A stretch of DNA of 64,000 bases. Source: Xanthobacteraceae bacterium. GTDB taxonomy: Bacteria; Pseudomonadota; Alphaproteobacteria; Rhizobiales; Xanthobacteraceae. Both the position numbers and the translations under genes were made by a program. Below the pieces are notes generated by a model. It searched no databases. It was not told the origin of the DNA and worked only from the letters and a program-made list of their open reading frames with translations. Below, in pieces: positions 11,369-19,412 of this stretch. Within the stretch, counting starts at the first letter, position 1. Each line of letters begins with the position of its first letter. The stretch covers positions 62,001-126,000 of the forward strand of contig SCUB01000023.1 in the NCBI GenBank assembly GCA_004297465.1, in the 5' to 3' direction.

Positions 11369-12430
11369 TTGCCCAAGAACGGACCGGACACCATCCCGCT
11401 CGCTCCTGGCCTGACCGCCCCTTCCCGCGCCTCCGAACCGCCGCCCGAAACCCAGATCGTGCTTGCCTTCGACGACAACCGCAGCGCCTCGGCGCTGTTC
11501 GGGCAGTACGGCCAGCACATCGCGCTGATCGAACGCCGGCTCGGCGTGCTCGCCGATTCGCGCGGCAACCAGGTCACCATCGCCGGCAGCCGCGACGGCT
11601 GCGAGGCGGCGCGCCGCGTGCTCGAGAGCCTCTACGCCCAGGCGCTCGCCGGACACGAATTGTCGACCGGCGACGTCGAGGGCGCGATCCGCGCGGTGAT
11701 CGCGCAAGGCTCGCTGTTCGACTTCGATCCCAAGGCGATCCGCCCCGCTTTCGATGAGATCAACCTGCGCAAGCGCCCGGTGCGCGCCCGCACCGCGGCG
11801 CAGGATGCCTATATCCGCGCGCTCAAGCGCAATGCCATGGTGTTCGGCGTCGGCCCGGCCGGCACCGGCAAGACCTGGCTCGCGGTGGCGCACGCGGTGC
11901 AGCTGTTCGAGCGCAAGGAGGTCGACCGCATCGTGCTGTCGCGTCCTGCGGTGGAGGCCGGCGAGCGGCTCGGCTTCCTGCCCGGCGACATGCGCGAGAA
12001 GGTCGATCCCTATCTGCGCCCGATCTACGACGCGCTCTATGACCTGATGGATTCGCGCATCGTCGAGCGCGCGCTGCAGAGCGGCGAGATCGAGATCGCG
12101 CCGCTTGCCTTCATGCGCGGCCGCACGCTTTCCAACGCCGTCGTCATCCTCGACGAGGCGCAGAACTCGACCACGATGCAGATGAAGATGTTCCTGACCC
12201 GGCTCGGCGAGAACAGCCGCATGATCGTGACCGGCGACCCCAGCCAGGTCGACCTGCCCAATGGCCAGCAGTCGGGCCTCGCCGAGGCGGTGCGCCTGCT
12301 CGACGGCGTCGAGGGCATCGCGCGGGTGACGTTTACCGCCGAGGACGTCATCCGTCACGAACTGGTGGCGCGCATCGTCGCCGCCTACGAACGGGCGGCA
12401 AGGCCGCCAGCGCCGCCGGCCGGATCGTGA
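11369..12430 (+). CDS. phoH: PhoH family ATPase
   Basis: PhoH-type P-loop NTPase linked by neighbourhood to the RNase YbeY. Walker A is VGPAGTGKTWLAVAHAV and Walker B VVILDEAQNSTTMQMKMFLTR, followed by the sensor MIVTGDPSQVDLP. The N-terminal ~110 residues form the KH-like region seen in PhoH-like proteins. The start is unusual: a TTG at 11369 stands 10 bases after AAGGAG, whereas the GTG at 11360 is only one base after it. The TTG is therefore preferred, giving 353 residues. The stop overlaps the ybeY GTG by four bases. Confidence 0.94.
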   Translation: MPKNGPDTIPLAPGLTAPSRASEPPPETQIVLAFDDNRSASALFGQYGQHIALIERRLGVLADSRGNQVTIAGSRDGCEAARRVLESLYAQALAGHELSTGDVEGAIRAVIAQGSLFDFDPKAIRPAFDEINLRKRPVRARTAAQDAYIRALKRNAMVFGVGPAGTGKTWLAVAHAVQLFERKEVDRIVLSRPAVEAGERLGFLPGDMREKVDPYLRPIYDALYDLMDSRIVERALQSGEIEIAPLAFMRGRTLSNAVVILDEAQNSTTMQMKMFLTRLGENSRMIVTGDPSQVDLPNGQQSGLAEAVRLLDGVEGIARVTFTAEDVIRHELVARIVAAYERAARPPAPPAGS

Positions 12431-12933
12431 CATCCGCGGTTCCGATGCCCCATGCCGACATTCTCATCGAGGCCGCCTGCTGGCAGGCCGCCCCCGAGGC
12501 GGAGGCCACGGTGCGGCGCGCCATCGACGCCGCCGCCGCGATGGTCGCGGACGCGGTCGGCGCCGGCGAGGCGGAGCTTGCGGTGGTGCTGACCGACGAC
12601 GCGGCGGTGCGGGCCCTCAACCGGCAATGGCGCGGCATCGACAAACCCACCAATGTGCTGTCCTTTCCGGGTCCGGCGCCGGACGCATTGATTCAGCCCC
12701 GCCTGCTGGGCGATATTGTGATGGCCTACGAGACCTGCCGCCGCGAGGCCGAGGCCGAACACAAGCCGTTCGGCCACCATCTGAGCCATCTCGCCGTGCA
12801 CGGGTTTCTGCATTTGGTCGGCTACGACCACGACAATGATGACGACGCCGAGGTTATGGAACAGCTTGAGCGCCAGGTGCTTGCCGGTCTGGGGATCGCC
12901 GATCCCTACGCGCCGGACGCGGGCGGGGGCTAG
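12427..12933 (+). CDS. ybeY: Endoribonuclease YbeY / rRNA maturation factor
   Basis: Metal-dependent RNase of the UPF0054 family involved in 16S rRNA 3' maturation and ribosome quality control. HGFLHLVGYDH gives the three zinc-binding His (H-x3-H-x5-H). The preceding LNRQWRGIDKPTNVLSFP is the other conserved block, with the Arg used in catalysis. The 168-residue length is normal. The GTG start at 12427 overlaps the phoH stop (GTGA). The phoH-ybeY-corC-lnt order is strongly conserved in alphaproteobacteria. Confidence 0.96.
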   Translation: MTSAVPMPHADILIEAACWQAAPEAEATVRRAIDAAAAMVADAVGAGEAELAVVLTDDAAVRALNRQWRGIDKPTNVLSFPGPAPDALIQPRLLGDIVMAYETCRREAEAEHKPFGHHLSHLAVHGFLHLVGYDHDNDDDAEVMEQLERQVLAGLGIADPYAPDAGGG

Positions 12934-12936
12934 GCC

Positions 12937-14049
12937 ATGACCGAACCGCCCAATTCCACCGGGCCGGCCGCGCCCCCGCAAATCCGCAACCTGCCGGTGC
13001 CGGTGCCGCGACCGAACGAGGCCACGCGCGGCGAAGGCTGGCTGACGTGGGCCTTGCGCGCGCTGTTCGGCTGGCGCGCCGGTTCGATCCGCGCCGATCT
13101 CGAGGTCGTGCTCGAGGACAATGTGCAGGGCGAGACCGGCTTCTCGCCCGAAGAGCGCACCATGCTGCGCAACATCCTCGGCCTGCGCGAGCAGCGCGTC
13201 GCCGACGTCATGGTGCCGCGCGCCGACATCGTCGCCATCAAGACCGACGTGTCGCTGGCCGACCTGCTGACGGTGTTCGAAAGCGCCGGCCATTCCCGCC
13301 TCGTGGTCTATGGCGAGACGCTCGACGACCCCGTGGGCATGGTACACATCCGCGACGTGGTGAGCTTCATGGTGGCGCGCGCCAAGGTCGATCCCGAGGT
13401 CAACGCCAAGCGCAAGAAGCCGTTTCCCGCCGGGCTCGACCTGCGCGCCATCAGCCTGGCGATGGCGCTCGCCGACACCGCCCTGATCCGCAAGCTGCTG
13501 TATGTGCCGCCCTCGATGCCGGCGGTCGACCTGCTGGCGAAGATGCAGGCCACGCGCATCCATCTCGCGCTGGTGGTCGACGAATATGGCGGCACTGACG
13601 GCCTGGTCTCGATCGAGGATCTGGTCGAGCAGATCGTCGGCGAGATCGACGACGAGCATGACAGCGACGTCCGCCCCGCGGTGGTGCGGCAGCCCGACGG
13701 CACCTTCATCGCCGATGCCCGCGCCCCGCTCGAGGAGGTCGCCGCGGTGATCGGCGAGGAGCTTGCCCTTGGCGACGACGCGGAGGAGGTCGACACGCTG
13801 GGCGGCTATCTGGTGACGCGGGTCGGGCGCGTGCCGCTGCGCGGCGAGATCATCGCCGGTCCCGGCCACTACGAGATCGAGGTGCTCGACGCCGATCCGC
13901 GCCGCGTCAAGCGCCTGCGCATCGGCCCGCGCAAGGAACGCCCGCCCGCGCGTGCGCGCGAGATGCGCCGCCGCGAGACGGCCGCCGCCGACGATCGCAA
14001 CGCACCGTCCCCGCCTTCGCCCCCGACGCCTCCGGTGGAGACGCCGTGA
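12937..14049 (+). CDS. Hemolysin/CorC-type CBS-domain protein
   Basis: 370-residue cytoplasmic form of the CorC/HlyC family without an N-terminal DUF21 membrane domain. The central pair of CBS domains runs from [17 protein letters not shown] through [41 protein letters not shown]-terminal CorC_HlyC transporter-associated domain ends [20 protein letters not shown]. The last ~50 residues are a basic, Pro/Arg-rich tail. Proteins of this type bind adenine nucleotides and are proposed to aid Mg/Co efflux; the role here is inferred. It starts 3 bases after ybeY and its stop overlaps lnt. Confidence 0.92.
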   Translation: MTEPPNSTGPAAPPQIRNLPVPVPRPNEATRGEGWLTWALRALFGWRAGSIRADLEVVLEDNVQGETGFSPEERTMLRNILGLREQRVADVMVPRADIVAIKTDVSLADLLTVFESAGHSRLVVYGETLDDPVGMVHIRDVVSFMVARAKVDPEVNAKRKKPFPAGLDLRAISLAMALADTALIRKLLYVPPSMPAVDLLAKMQATRIHLALVVDEYGGTDGLVSIEDLVEQIVGEIDDEHDSDVRPAVVRQPDGTFIADARAPLEEVAAVIGEELALGDDAEEVDTLGGYLVTRVGRVPLRGEIIAGPGHYEIEVLDADPRRVKRLRIGPRKERPPARAREMRRRETAAADDRNAPSPPSPPTPPVETP

Positions 14050-15647
14050 GTTCCAGCCGCCGCCTGACCCTTGCCGCCCATGCCGTCGTGCTCGCCTGGG
14101 GCTGGCGCCGCGCCGCCATCGCTTTCGCCGCCGGCGCGATTTCGGTGCTGGCGCTGGCGCCGTTCCATCTGTGGCCGGTGCTGTTCGCGACCCTGCCGGT
14201 CGCGGTCTGGCTGATCGACGGCGCCGCCGCCGGACGGCTCGGCGGGCTCGCCGCCGCGGCCGTTGCCGGCTGGTGGTTCGGCTTCGGCTATTTCGTCGCC
14301 GGGCTGTACTGGCTCGGCCATGCCTTCCTGGTCGATGCCGCGACATTCGGCTGGCTGATGCCGTTCGGCGTTCTTGGCCTGCCGGCAGGGCTGGCGCTGT
14401 TCATGGCGCTGGGCTTCGCGCTGGCGCGGCTGATGTGGCGGCGCGGGGCCTTGCGCATCCTCGCCTTCGCGCTGGCGCTCACCGTTTCCGAATGGCTGCG
14501 CGGCCACATCCTGACCGGCTTTCCGTGGAATGCGTTCGGCTACGCGCTGTCCGAACCGCTGGCGCTGGCGCAGAGCGCGGCGCTGATCGGGCTGTGGGGA
14601 CTGACCTTCATCGCGCTGGCCGCCGGGGCGAGCCCAGCCACGCTGATCGACGATGCCGCCGACACGCGCCGTCGGTGGGCGGCGCCGGCACTGGCGCTGA
14701 TCGGGCTCGCGGTGATGACCGGTTACGGCACGCTGCGGCTGGCGCTGACGCCGACGCGCCTGGTCGAGAACGTCAAACTGCGCCTGATGCAGCCCAATCT
14801 GCCGCAGGACGACAAGTTCAACTACGGCGCCCGGCAGGCGGTGATGCGCAAATACCTGGCGCTGTCCGACCGCGCCACCGGTCCCGCCAGCGGCGGCGTG
14901 CGCGGCGCGTCGATCCTGATCTGGCCGGAATCGGCGTTTCCGTTTTTCCTCGCCCGCGAAGCCGACGCCATGGCGCAGATCGCCGATCTATTGCCCAGCG
15001 GCACCATCCTGATCACCGGCGCGGTGCGCCCGCCCGAGACGCCGCCGGGTCAACGGATCACGCGCGCCTACAATTCGATCTACGTCATCGACCACGACGG
15101 CACCATCCTGTCGGTCTACGACAAGATGCACCTGGTGCCGTTCGGCGAATACCTGCCGTTCCAGACCGCGCTGGAGAAGCTCGGCCTGCAGCAGTTCACC
15201 AAGGTGCAGGGCGGCTTCCTCGCCGGCAGCCGCCGGCGTTCGCTGATGCTGCCGCATGCGCCCGCGGTGCTGCCGCTGATCTGCTATGAAGCGATCTTCC
15301 CCGACGACATCGTGGCGCGCGACGACCGTCCGGGCTGGATTGTCAACGTCACCAATGACGGCTGGTTCGGTCCCAGCATCGGCCCGCACCAACACTTGCA
15401 GCAGGCCCGCCTGCGGGCCATCGAGCAGGGCCTGCCGATCGTGCGCGCCGCCAACACCGGCATCTCGGCGGTGATCGATCCGGTCGGCCGCATCACCGCC
15501 GAGCTCGGCCTCGGCATCGAAGGCGTGCTCGACGCCGCGCTGCCCTCGGCGCTGCCGCCGACCGTCTACGCGCGCGCCGGCGACGTGCCGGTCGCGCTGG
15601 CCATGGCCGCCCTGGTGGTGCTGGTGCTGCGCCGCCGCCCCGCCTAG
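14046..15647 (+). CDS. lnt: Apolipoprotein N-acyltransferase
   Basis: Inner-membrane enzyme that adds the third acyl chain to the N-terminal Cys of lipoproteins. About six N-terminal hydrophobic helices precede a nitrilase-like domain. The Glu-Lys-Cys triad is recognisable: Glu in IWPESAFPFF, Lys in YDKMHLVPFGEYLP, and Cys in ICYEAIFPD. NDGWFGPSIGPHQHLQQARLRAIEQGLP is the conserved end of the catalytic domain. A final hydrophobic helix closes the 533-residue protein. The GTG start overlaps the preceding stop. It is the last gene of the phoH-ybeY-corC-lnt unit. Confidence 0.96.
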   Translation: MSSSRRLTLAAHAVVLAWGWRRAAIAFAAGAISVLALAPFHLWPVLFATLPVAVWLIDGAAAGRLGGLAAAAVAGWWFGFGYFVAGLYWLGHAFLVDAATFGWLMPFGVLGLPAGLALFMALGFALARLMWRRGALRILAFALALTVSEWLRGHILTGFPWNAFGYALSEPLALAQSAALIGLWGLTFIALAAGASPATLIDDAADTRRRWAAPALALIGLAVMTGYGTLRLALTPTRLVENVKLRLMQPNLPQDDKFNYGARQAVMRKYLALSDRATGPASGGVRGASILIWPESAFPFFLAREADAMAQIADLLPSGTILITGAVRPPETPPGQRITRAYNSIYVIDHDGTILSVYDKMHLVPFGEYLPFQTALEKLGLQQFTKVQGGFLAGSRRRSLMLPHAPAVLPLICYEAIFPDDIVARDDRPGWIVNVTNDGWFGPSIGPHQHLQQARLRAIEQGLPIVRAANTGISAVIDPVGRITAELGLGIEGVLDAALPSALPPTVYARAGDVPVALAMAALVVLVLRRRPA

Positions 15648-16016
15648 GGCGCGGCCTTAAGGCAGTCCGGGCACGTTCCGGCGCAAGCAAACGTGTTCAG
15701 ACGGAGAAAGTTGTTTTCGTTTCCAACGGCAGCGGGAAAGGCTATGCTTGGATATGTGGCGCTTGCGCGCTTAACCAACAAAATTCATCAAGCCCCGGAT
15801 AAATATTTGACGCTATTTTGCCCCGTAAGCATATTGGATTAAATAAAGATATTGGCGCATATCGCGCAAGGCGCCGGACCAGAGCAGGTTTTATTGACGT
15901 TGAGTTTTATTGACGTTGAAATATCGCGATGCGAGCGTCGCGATTTGGATATTGAGATTTAACATCGCGATGCCGATGCCGCCAGGTGCGGCGATGATGG
16001 CCGCGAGGAGATGATG
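15648..16016 (+). promoter_or_regulatory. AT-rich intergenic region, probable promoter of the PhrR/PraR-type gene
   Basis: 369 bases without a gene, clearly more AT-rich than the flanks (about 15690-15960). It holds the perfect 16-bp tandem repeat at 15888-15919. It is followed by AATATC (15920-15925) and GATATT (15948-15953) as an inverted pair enclosing two TCGCGA palindromes; a third TCGCGA lies near 15965. A GAGGAG ribosome binding site ends at 16010. The inverted repeats are a plausible operator for the helix-turn-helix regulator encoded immediately downstream; this is inference. No confident -35/-10 pair is claimed. Confidence 0.55.
15888..15919. repeat. Perfect 16-bp tandem duplication
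   Basis: The unit GTTTTATTGACGTTGA occurs twice without a spacer or mismatch. It sits about 100 bp before the start of the downstream regulator and directly abuts the AATATC/GATATT inverted repeat. It could duplicate a protein-binding site or be a recent slippage product. Confidence 0.9.
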
Positions 16017-16421
16017 ATGTCGACCAAGGCGCCCAATCCTGTTGACAAGTATGTCGGCAGCCGCGTGCGCATGCGGCGCATCATGCTGGGCATGAGCCAG
16101 GAGAAGCTTGGCGATGCGCTCGGCCTCACCTTCCAGCAGGTGCAGAAATACGAGAAGGGCACCAATCGCGTCGGCGCCAGCCGGCTGCAGCAGATCGCCG
16201 AGGTGCTGCAGGTGCCGGTGTCGTTCATGTTCGAGGGCATTCCGTCCAGCAACGCGCAAGGGCTCACCGAGGCCCCCTCGCCCGGCTATGTCTCGGATTT
16301 TCTCGCCACCTCCGAAGGACTGGCGCTGACCCGCGCCTTCACCCGCATCACCGATTCCAAGCTGCGCCGGAGCATCGTCGATCTGGTCGAGCAGATCGTC
16401 GCGCAAAAGACCGGCGACTAG
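16017..16421 (+). CDS. XRE-family regulator, PhrR/PraR type
   Basis: Small cytoplasmic DNA-binding protein of 134 residues. The helix-turn-helix VRMRRIMLGMSQEKLGDALGLTFQQVQKYEKGTNRVGASRLQQIAEVL is of the Cro/cI class and matches the PhrR/PraR regulators found after lnt in rhizobia, which control biofilm and symbiosis genes and respond to growth conditions. The C-terminal part ends in a helix LRRSIVDLVEQIV. Three ATGs are stacked at 16011, 16014 and 16017; the third has the best spacing (6 bases) to GAGGAG. In relatives metK follows directly, but here trmB does. Confidence 0.88.
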   Translation: MSTKAPNPVDKYVGSRVRMRRIMLGMSQEKLGDALGLTFQQVQKYEKGTNRVGASRLQQIAEVLQVPVSFMFEGIPSSNAQGLTEAPSPGYVSDFLATSEGLALTRAFTRITDSKLRRSIVDLVEQIVAQKTGD

Positions 16422-16478
16422 GCGCGATTGTTCCGAAAGCCCCACGCGCCTGATGCTTTTCCGATTCATATCCCGGCC

Positions 16479-17195
16479 ATGACCCGCGACCGCCCGTCCT
16501 TCGACGCCGCAACGCCGCGCCCGCCCGGCTCGTTCTTCGGCCGCCGCAAGGGACCGAAGCTGCGCCGGCATCAGACCGACCTGATCGCCGGGCTGTTGCC
16601 GCGCCTGGCGCTGGCGATCGACCGGCCGCCACCGCAGCCGCCCGGCGCGCTGTTCGGCGAGCCGGTGCGCGCGTTGCGCATCGAGATCGGCTTCGGCGGC
16701 GGCGAGCATCTGGTCGGCGAGGCGCTGGCCCATCCCGAGATCGGCTTCATCGGCTGCGAGCCTTACGTCAACGGCATGGCCAAGGCGCTGGCCCTGATCG
16801 AACAGCAGGACCTGCGCAACATCCGCCTGTTCGCGGGCGACGCCGCCGAGTTGCTGGCGTGGCTGCCGGCCGGCGCGTTGTCGCGCATCGACCTGATCCA
16901 TCCCGATCCGTGGCCAAAACGGCGGCACTGGAAACGGCGCTTCGTGCAGGACGCCACGGTTGCCGCCATGGCGCGCGTGCTCGCGCCCGGCGGCGAGTTC
17001 CGTTTCGTCTGCGACATCGACGAATATTGCGCCTGGACGCTGATGCACCTCATGCGCTCGCCGCATTTTACCTGGACCGCCGCGGCCGCCGATGACTGGC
17101 GCCGGCCATGGCCGGGCTACACGATGACGCGCTACGGCGACAAGGCGCGGCGCGAGGGCCGCCGCGCCAGTTATCTGATATTCCGGCGCGGCTAG
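16479..17195 (+). CDS. trmB: tRNA (guanine-N7-)-methyltransferase
   Basis: SAM-dependent methyltransferase forming m7G46 in tRNA variable loops. The SAM-binding motif is IEIGFGGGEHLVGEAL, IGCEPYVNGMAKAL follows, and HPDPWPKRRHWKRRF is the characteristic TrmB catalytic loop. It ends with TRYGDKARREGRRASYLIFRR. ATG 16479 gives 238 residues; the frame extends to a TTG at 16428, but those 17 residues are not conserved. It follows the PhrR/PraR-type regulator after only 57 bases, with no metK in between. Confidence 0.95.
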   Translation: MTRDRPSFDAATPRPPGSFFGRRKGPKLRRHQTDLIAGLLPRLALAIDRPPPQPPGALFGEPVRALRIEIGFGGGEHLVGEALAHPEIGFIGCEPYVNGMAKALALIEQQDLRNIRLFAGDAAELLAWLPAGALSRIDLIHPDPWPKRRHWKRRFVQDATVAAMARVLAPGGEFRFVCDIDEYCAWTLMHLMRSPHFTWTAAAADDWRRPWPGYTMTRYGDKARREGRRASYLIFRRG

Positions 17196-17217
17196 CGCGC
17201 CGTTGATGTCCGCAATA

Positions 17218-18315
17218 TCAGCGCGCCGCCTCGGCCGCCGGCCGCGCCATCTGCCAGAACCGCAGCACGCGCCGCGCCGTTGCTTCCGCCAGATGCTCGA
17301 AGCTGGCGCGTACGCGATCGAGATCGGGCACCGCGGCGGTGCGGCCCAGATTCCGCCGCAGCAGGACGAGCGCGCGCACCGTTTTCCAATCGAGCCCGAG
17401 CGCCTTGCCGAGCACAAGGATTGAGTCGGGGCGCTCGCCCGTCAACAGGCGATCGATGATGGCCGTCGTCACGCCCGACAGCACCGCGACCGCGGCGACG
17501 CATTCCGCGTAATGGCATCCTTGCGCGAAACCGGACAGCACCTTCTCGGTCAATCCGCCGGCGCGATGCAGCGCCAGCATGCGGCGTTCCGCCGGAGCAA
17601 AGTCATGGTCGGCGTCCTGCGGATCGGGCGCGCTGGATATCTCGGCGATGATGTGGGTGACTTCGATTTGCTTTTCCGGGCGCACCGCGGCGAGGATGCG
17701 CTGGCGCACCAGGTCGACGGCGCCGACGATCAGCTCGCGCAAGAGCGGCGGCGGAATGTCGGCGCGCTGGCCGACCGCGGCGGCGAGGTCGCCGTCGCGG
17801 CTGGCGCGGCGGACCAGCTTGGCATAGCCGTCGGCCGATAGCCGCGCGCCCTCGTTGCCGGCGACCTGCTGCATCACCTCGCGGCCGCCGCGGCTGATGA
17901 CGGCGTCGGTGACCTGCGCGGAAATCTTGCCGCGGCTGGCGATGGCGAGCAGGTGGGCCTGGCCCTGCCGGCGCGCCACCTCGATCAGGATGTCGTCGCC
18001 GATCAGTGGCGAGAGCCGCAGCACCGGCCCGGCGACGCGGATCTCGTCGTCGCGCGCCAGCCGGATCACGATGGCCGGCGGCGCATTGCCGAGCGGCGCC
18101 AGCCGCTCGGAGAGTTCGGCCCGCATCTCCGGGTTGCTGTCGGCCACGAGCTCGGTGAGAATGTCGCCGAACAGTTCGATGTGAAGCGCGGTGAAACGGG
18201 AAGCGCCGGCGACGAACATGTCGCCGATGTCGCGGATCGCCTGGGCGCGACGGCGACCGTTGCCGCGCTTGACGATGGCGTCGAGTTCGGGAAGCAGCGT
18301 GGTCGCGCGCGTCAT
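17218..18315 (-). CDS. DUF2336 domain protein of unknown function
   Basis: 365-residue alpha-helical protein with HEAT-like repeats (RAELSERLAPLGNAPPAIVIRLARD and following pairs), the pattern of DUF2336 proteins widespread in alphaproteobacteria. No enzymatic motif, signal peptide or membrane segment is visible. It is transcribed opposite to its neighbours, convergent with trmB (22 bp gap) and divergent from rimP. GGGAGAA precedes the ATG with good spacing. Paralogues elsewhere have been linked to cell-cycle and surface traits, but nothing in this sequence assigns a job. Confidence 0.85.
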   Translation of the reverse strand: MTRATTLLPELDAIVKRGNGRRRAQAIRDIGDMFVAGASRFTALHIELFGDILTELVADSNPEMRAELSERLAPLGNAPPAIVIRLARDDEIRVAGPVLRLSPLIGDDILIEVARRQGQAHLLAIASRGKISAQVTDAVISRGGREVMQQVAGNEGARLSADGYAKLVRRASRDGDLAAAVGQRADIPPPLLRELIVGAVDLVRQRILAAVRPEKQIEVTHIIAEISSAPDPQDADHDFAPAERRMLALHRAGGLTEKVLSGFAQGCHYAECVAAVAVLSGVTTAIIDRLLTGERPDSILVLGKALGLDWKTVRALVLLRRNLGRTAAVPDLDRVRASFEHLAEATARRVLRFWQMARPAAEAAR

Positions 18316-18415
18316 GAGTTCTCCCGGCCTTGCAAAGGTGCTTTAAAGCCGCCACCGGCCGCGACGTTAGCCGCCGGCCATGAAGAAACGATTAGCCGGC
18401 GTGGTTCGCGGCCCC

Positions 18416-18443
18416 TTGCCGAAATCGGAAAAATTGCTATAGT
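18416..18443 (+). promoter_or_regulatory. Predicted sigma-70-type promoter of the rimP-nusA-infB operon
   Basis: TTGCCG at 18416-18421 and TATAGT at 18438-18443 are separated by 16 bases, in the gap between the divergent DUF2336 and rimP genes. The stretch is AT-rich relative to its surroundings. Transcription would start near 18450, about 200 bases before the rimP ATG and upstream of the terminator-like hairpin at 18495-18526. Confidence 0.6.
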
Positions 18444-18494
18444 CCCACCACTTGAGGTTTCTCATAACGGTCGGTTAGTTCCGATCGCTCATTG

Positions 18495-18526
18495 AGAGTG
18501 GGCCCCCCGGGACCCGCTCTTTTTTA
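18495..18526 (+). terminator. Terminator-like hairpin in the rimP leader (candidate attenuator)
   Basis: AGAGTGGG (18495-18502) pairs with CCCGCTCT (18513-18520), eight pairs with one G-T wobble, and is followed by TTTTTT(A)TTT. It lies between the predicted promoter and the rimP start, so it would act on the rimP-nusA operon's own transcript. NusA is itself a termination factor, which makes attenuation a natural idea. Bioinformatic rimP-leader attenuator families have been described; membership was not tested. The remaining 120 bases before rimP show no gene. Confidence 0.7.
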
Positions 18527-18647
18527 TTTCCCGGGGCAGGTCCCGGCCTTTGGCGTCGGGGCCTTCAGAAACCACATCGGGAAGCCGCAATTTACTGGCT
18601 CACGATGTGTGCCAGTTACGACTTGGATGCCGGACCGAACGCTCGCG

Positions 18648-19409
18648 ATGACCGACGACGCCCTCTTGAACGAACCGCGCCTGGTGGTGGAGCCGGGGCT
18701 GGCCGCGCGCGTGGCCGCGGTCGCCGAGCCGGTGCTCATCGGCATGGGCTACCGGCTGGTGCGGGTGCGCATTTCCGGCGATGCCGGCTGCACCGTGCAG
18801 GTCATGGCCGAACGGCCCGACGGCAGCATGGACATCGACGACTGCGAGGACATCTCGCGCGCGCTCTCGCCGGTGCTCGACGTCGCCGATCCGATCGAGC
18901 GGGCCTACCGGCTGGAAATCTCCTCGCCCGGCATCGACCGCCCGCTGGTGCGCCGCTCCGACTTCGCCGCCGGCGTCGGCCATCTGGTCAAGATCGAGAT
19001 GGCGGTCGCCCATGATGGCCGCAAGCGCTTTCGCGGCGTGATCGGCGGTGTCGAGGGCGACAGCGTCCGGATCGTGCCCGAGGCCGAGAAACCCGCCGGC
19101 AAACCCGGAGCCCGGCCGAGCGCGAAAAGGGATCCCAAAGACCGGCGCGGCGCGGCCGGAGACGCCGGACCGGCCGAGACCGCCGCCGACGTCGTTTTGG
19201 CGATGGAGGACATCGCCGAGGCGCGCCTCGTGCTGACCGACGCGCTGGTGCGCGAATCGCTGCGCCGGGGCAAGGCCGCCGAGCGCGACATGCGCGAGGA
19301 ACGAAAGCAGCAACGCGCGGCGCCGCCGCACCCCGATAACCAGGACGACACCACGCATTCCCCGCGTTCCGCCAAGGCGCGGCGCGCGGGACAGACAGAG
19401 GGAGACTGA
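18648..19409 (+). CDS. rimP: Ribosome maturation factor RimP
   Basis: 30S assembly factor. The N-terminal domain is recognised by [28 protein letters not shown] and [20 protein letters not shown], and the C-terminal Sm-like domain by [17 protein letters not shown]. At 253 residues it is longer than the ~150-200 of many RimPs, because of a Lys/Pro/Gly-rich insertion in the C-terminal domain and a charged C-terminal tail after [15 protein letters not shown] 18648 ([10 protein letters not shown]) is chosen; an ATG at 18627 is a possible alternative. It starts the nusA-infB operon, with 3 bases to nusA. Confidence 0.94.
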   Translation: MTDDALLNEPRLVVEPGLAARVAAVAEPVLIGMGYRLVRVRISGDAGCTVQVMAERPDGSMDIDDCEDISRALSPVLDVADPIERAYRLEISSPGIDRPLVRRSDFAAGVGHLVKIEMAVAHDGRKRFRGVIGGVEGDSVRIVPEAEKPAGKPGARPSAKRDPKDRRGAAGDAGPAETAADVVLAMEDIAEARLVLTDALVRESLRRGKAAERDMREERKQQRAAPPHPDNQDDTTHSPRSAKARRAGQTEGD

Positions 19410-19412
19410 TCC

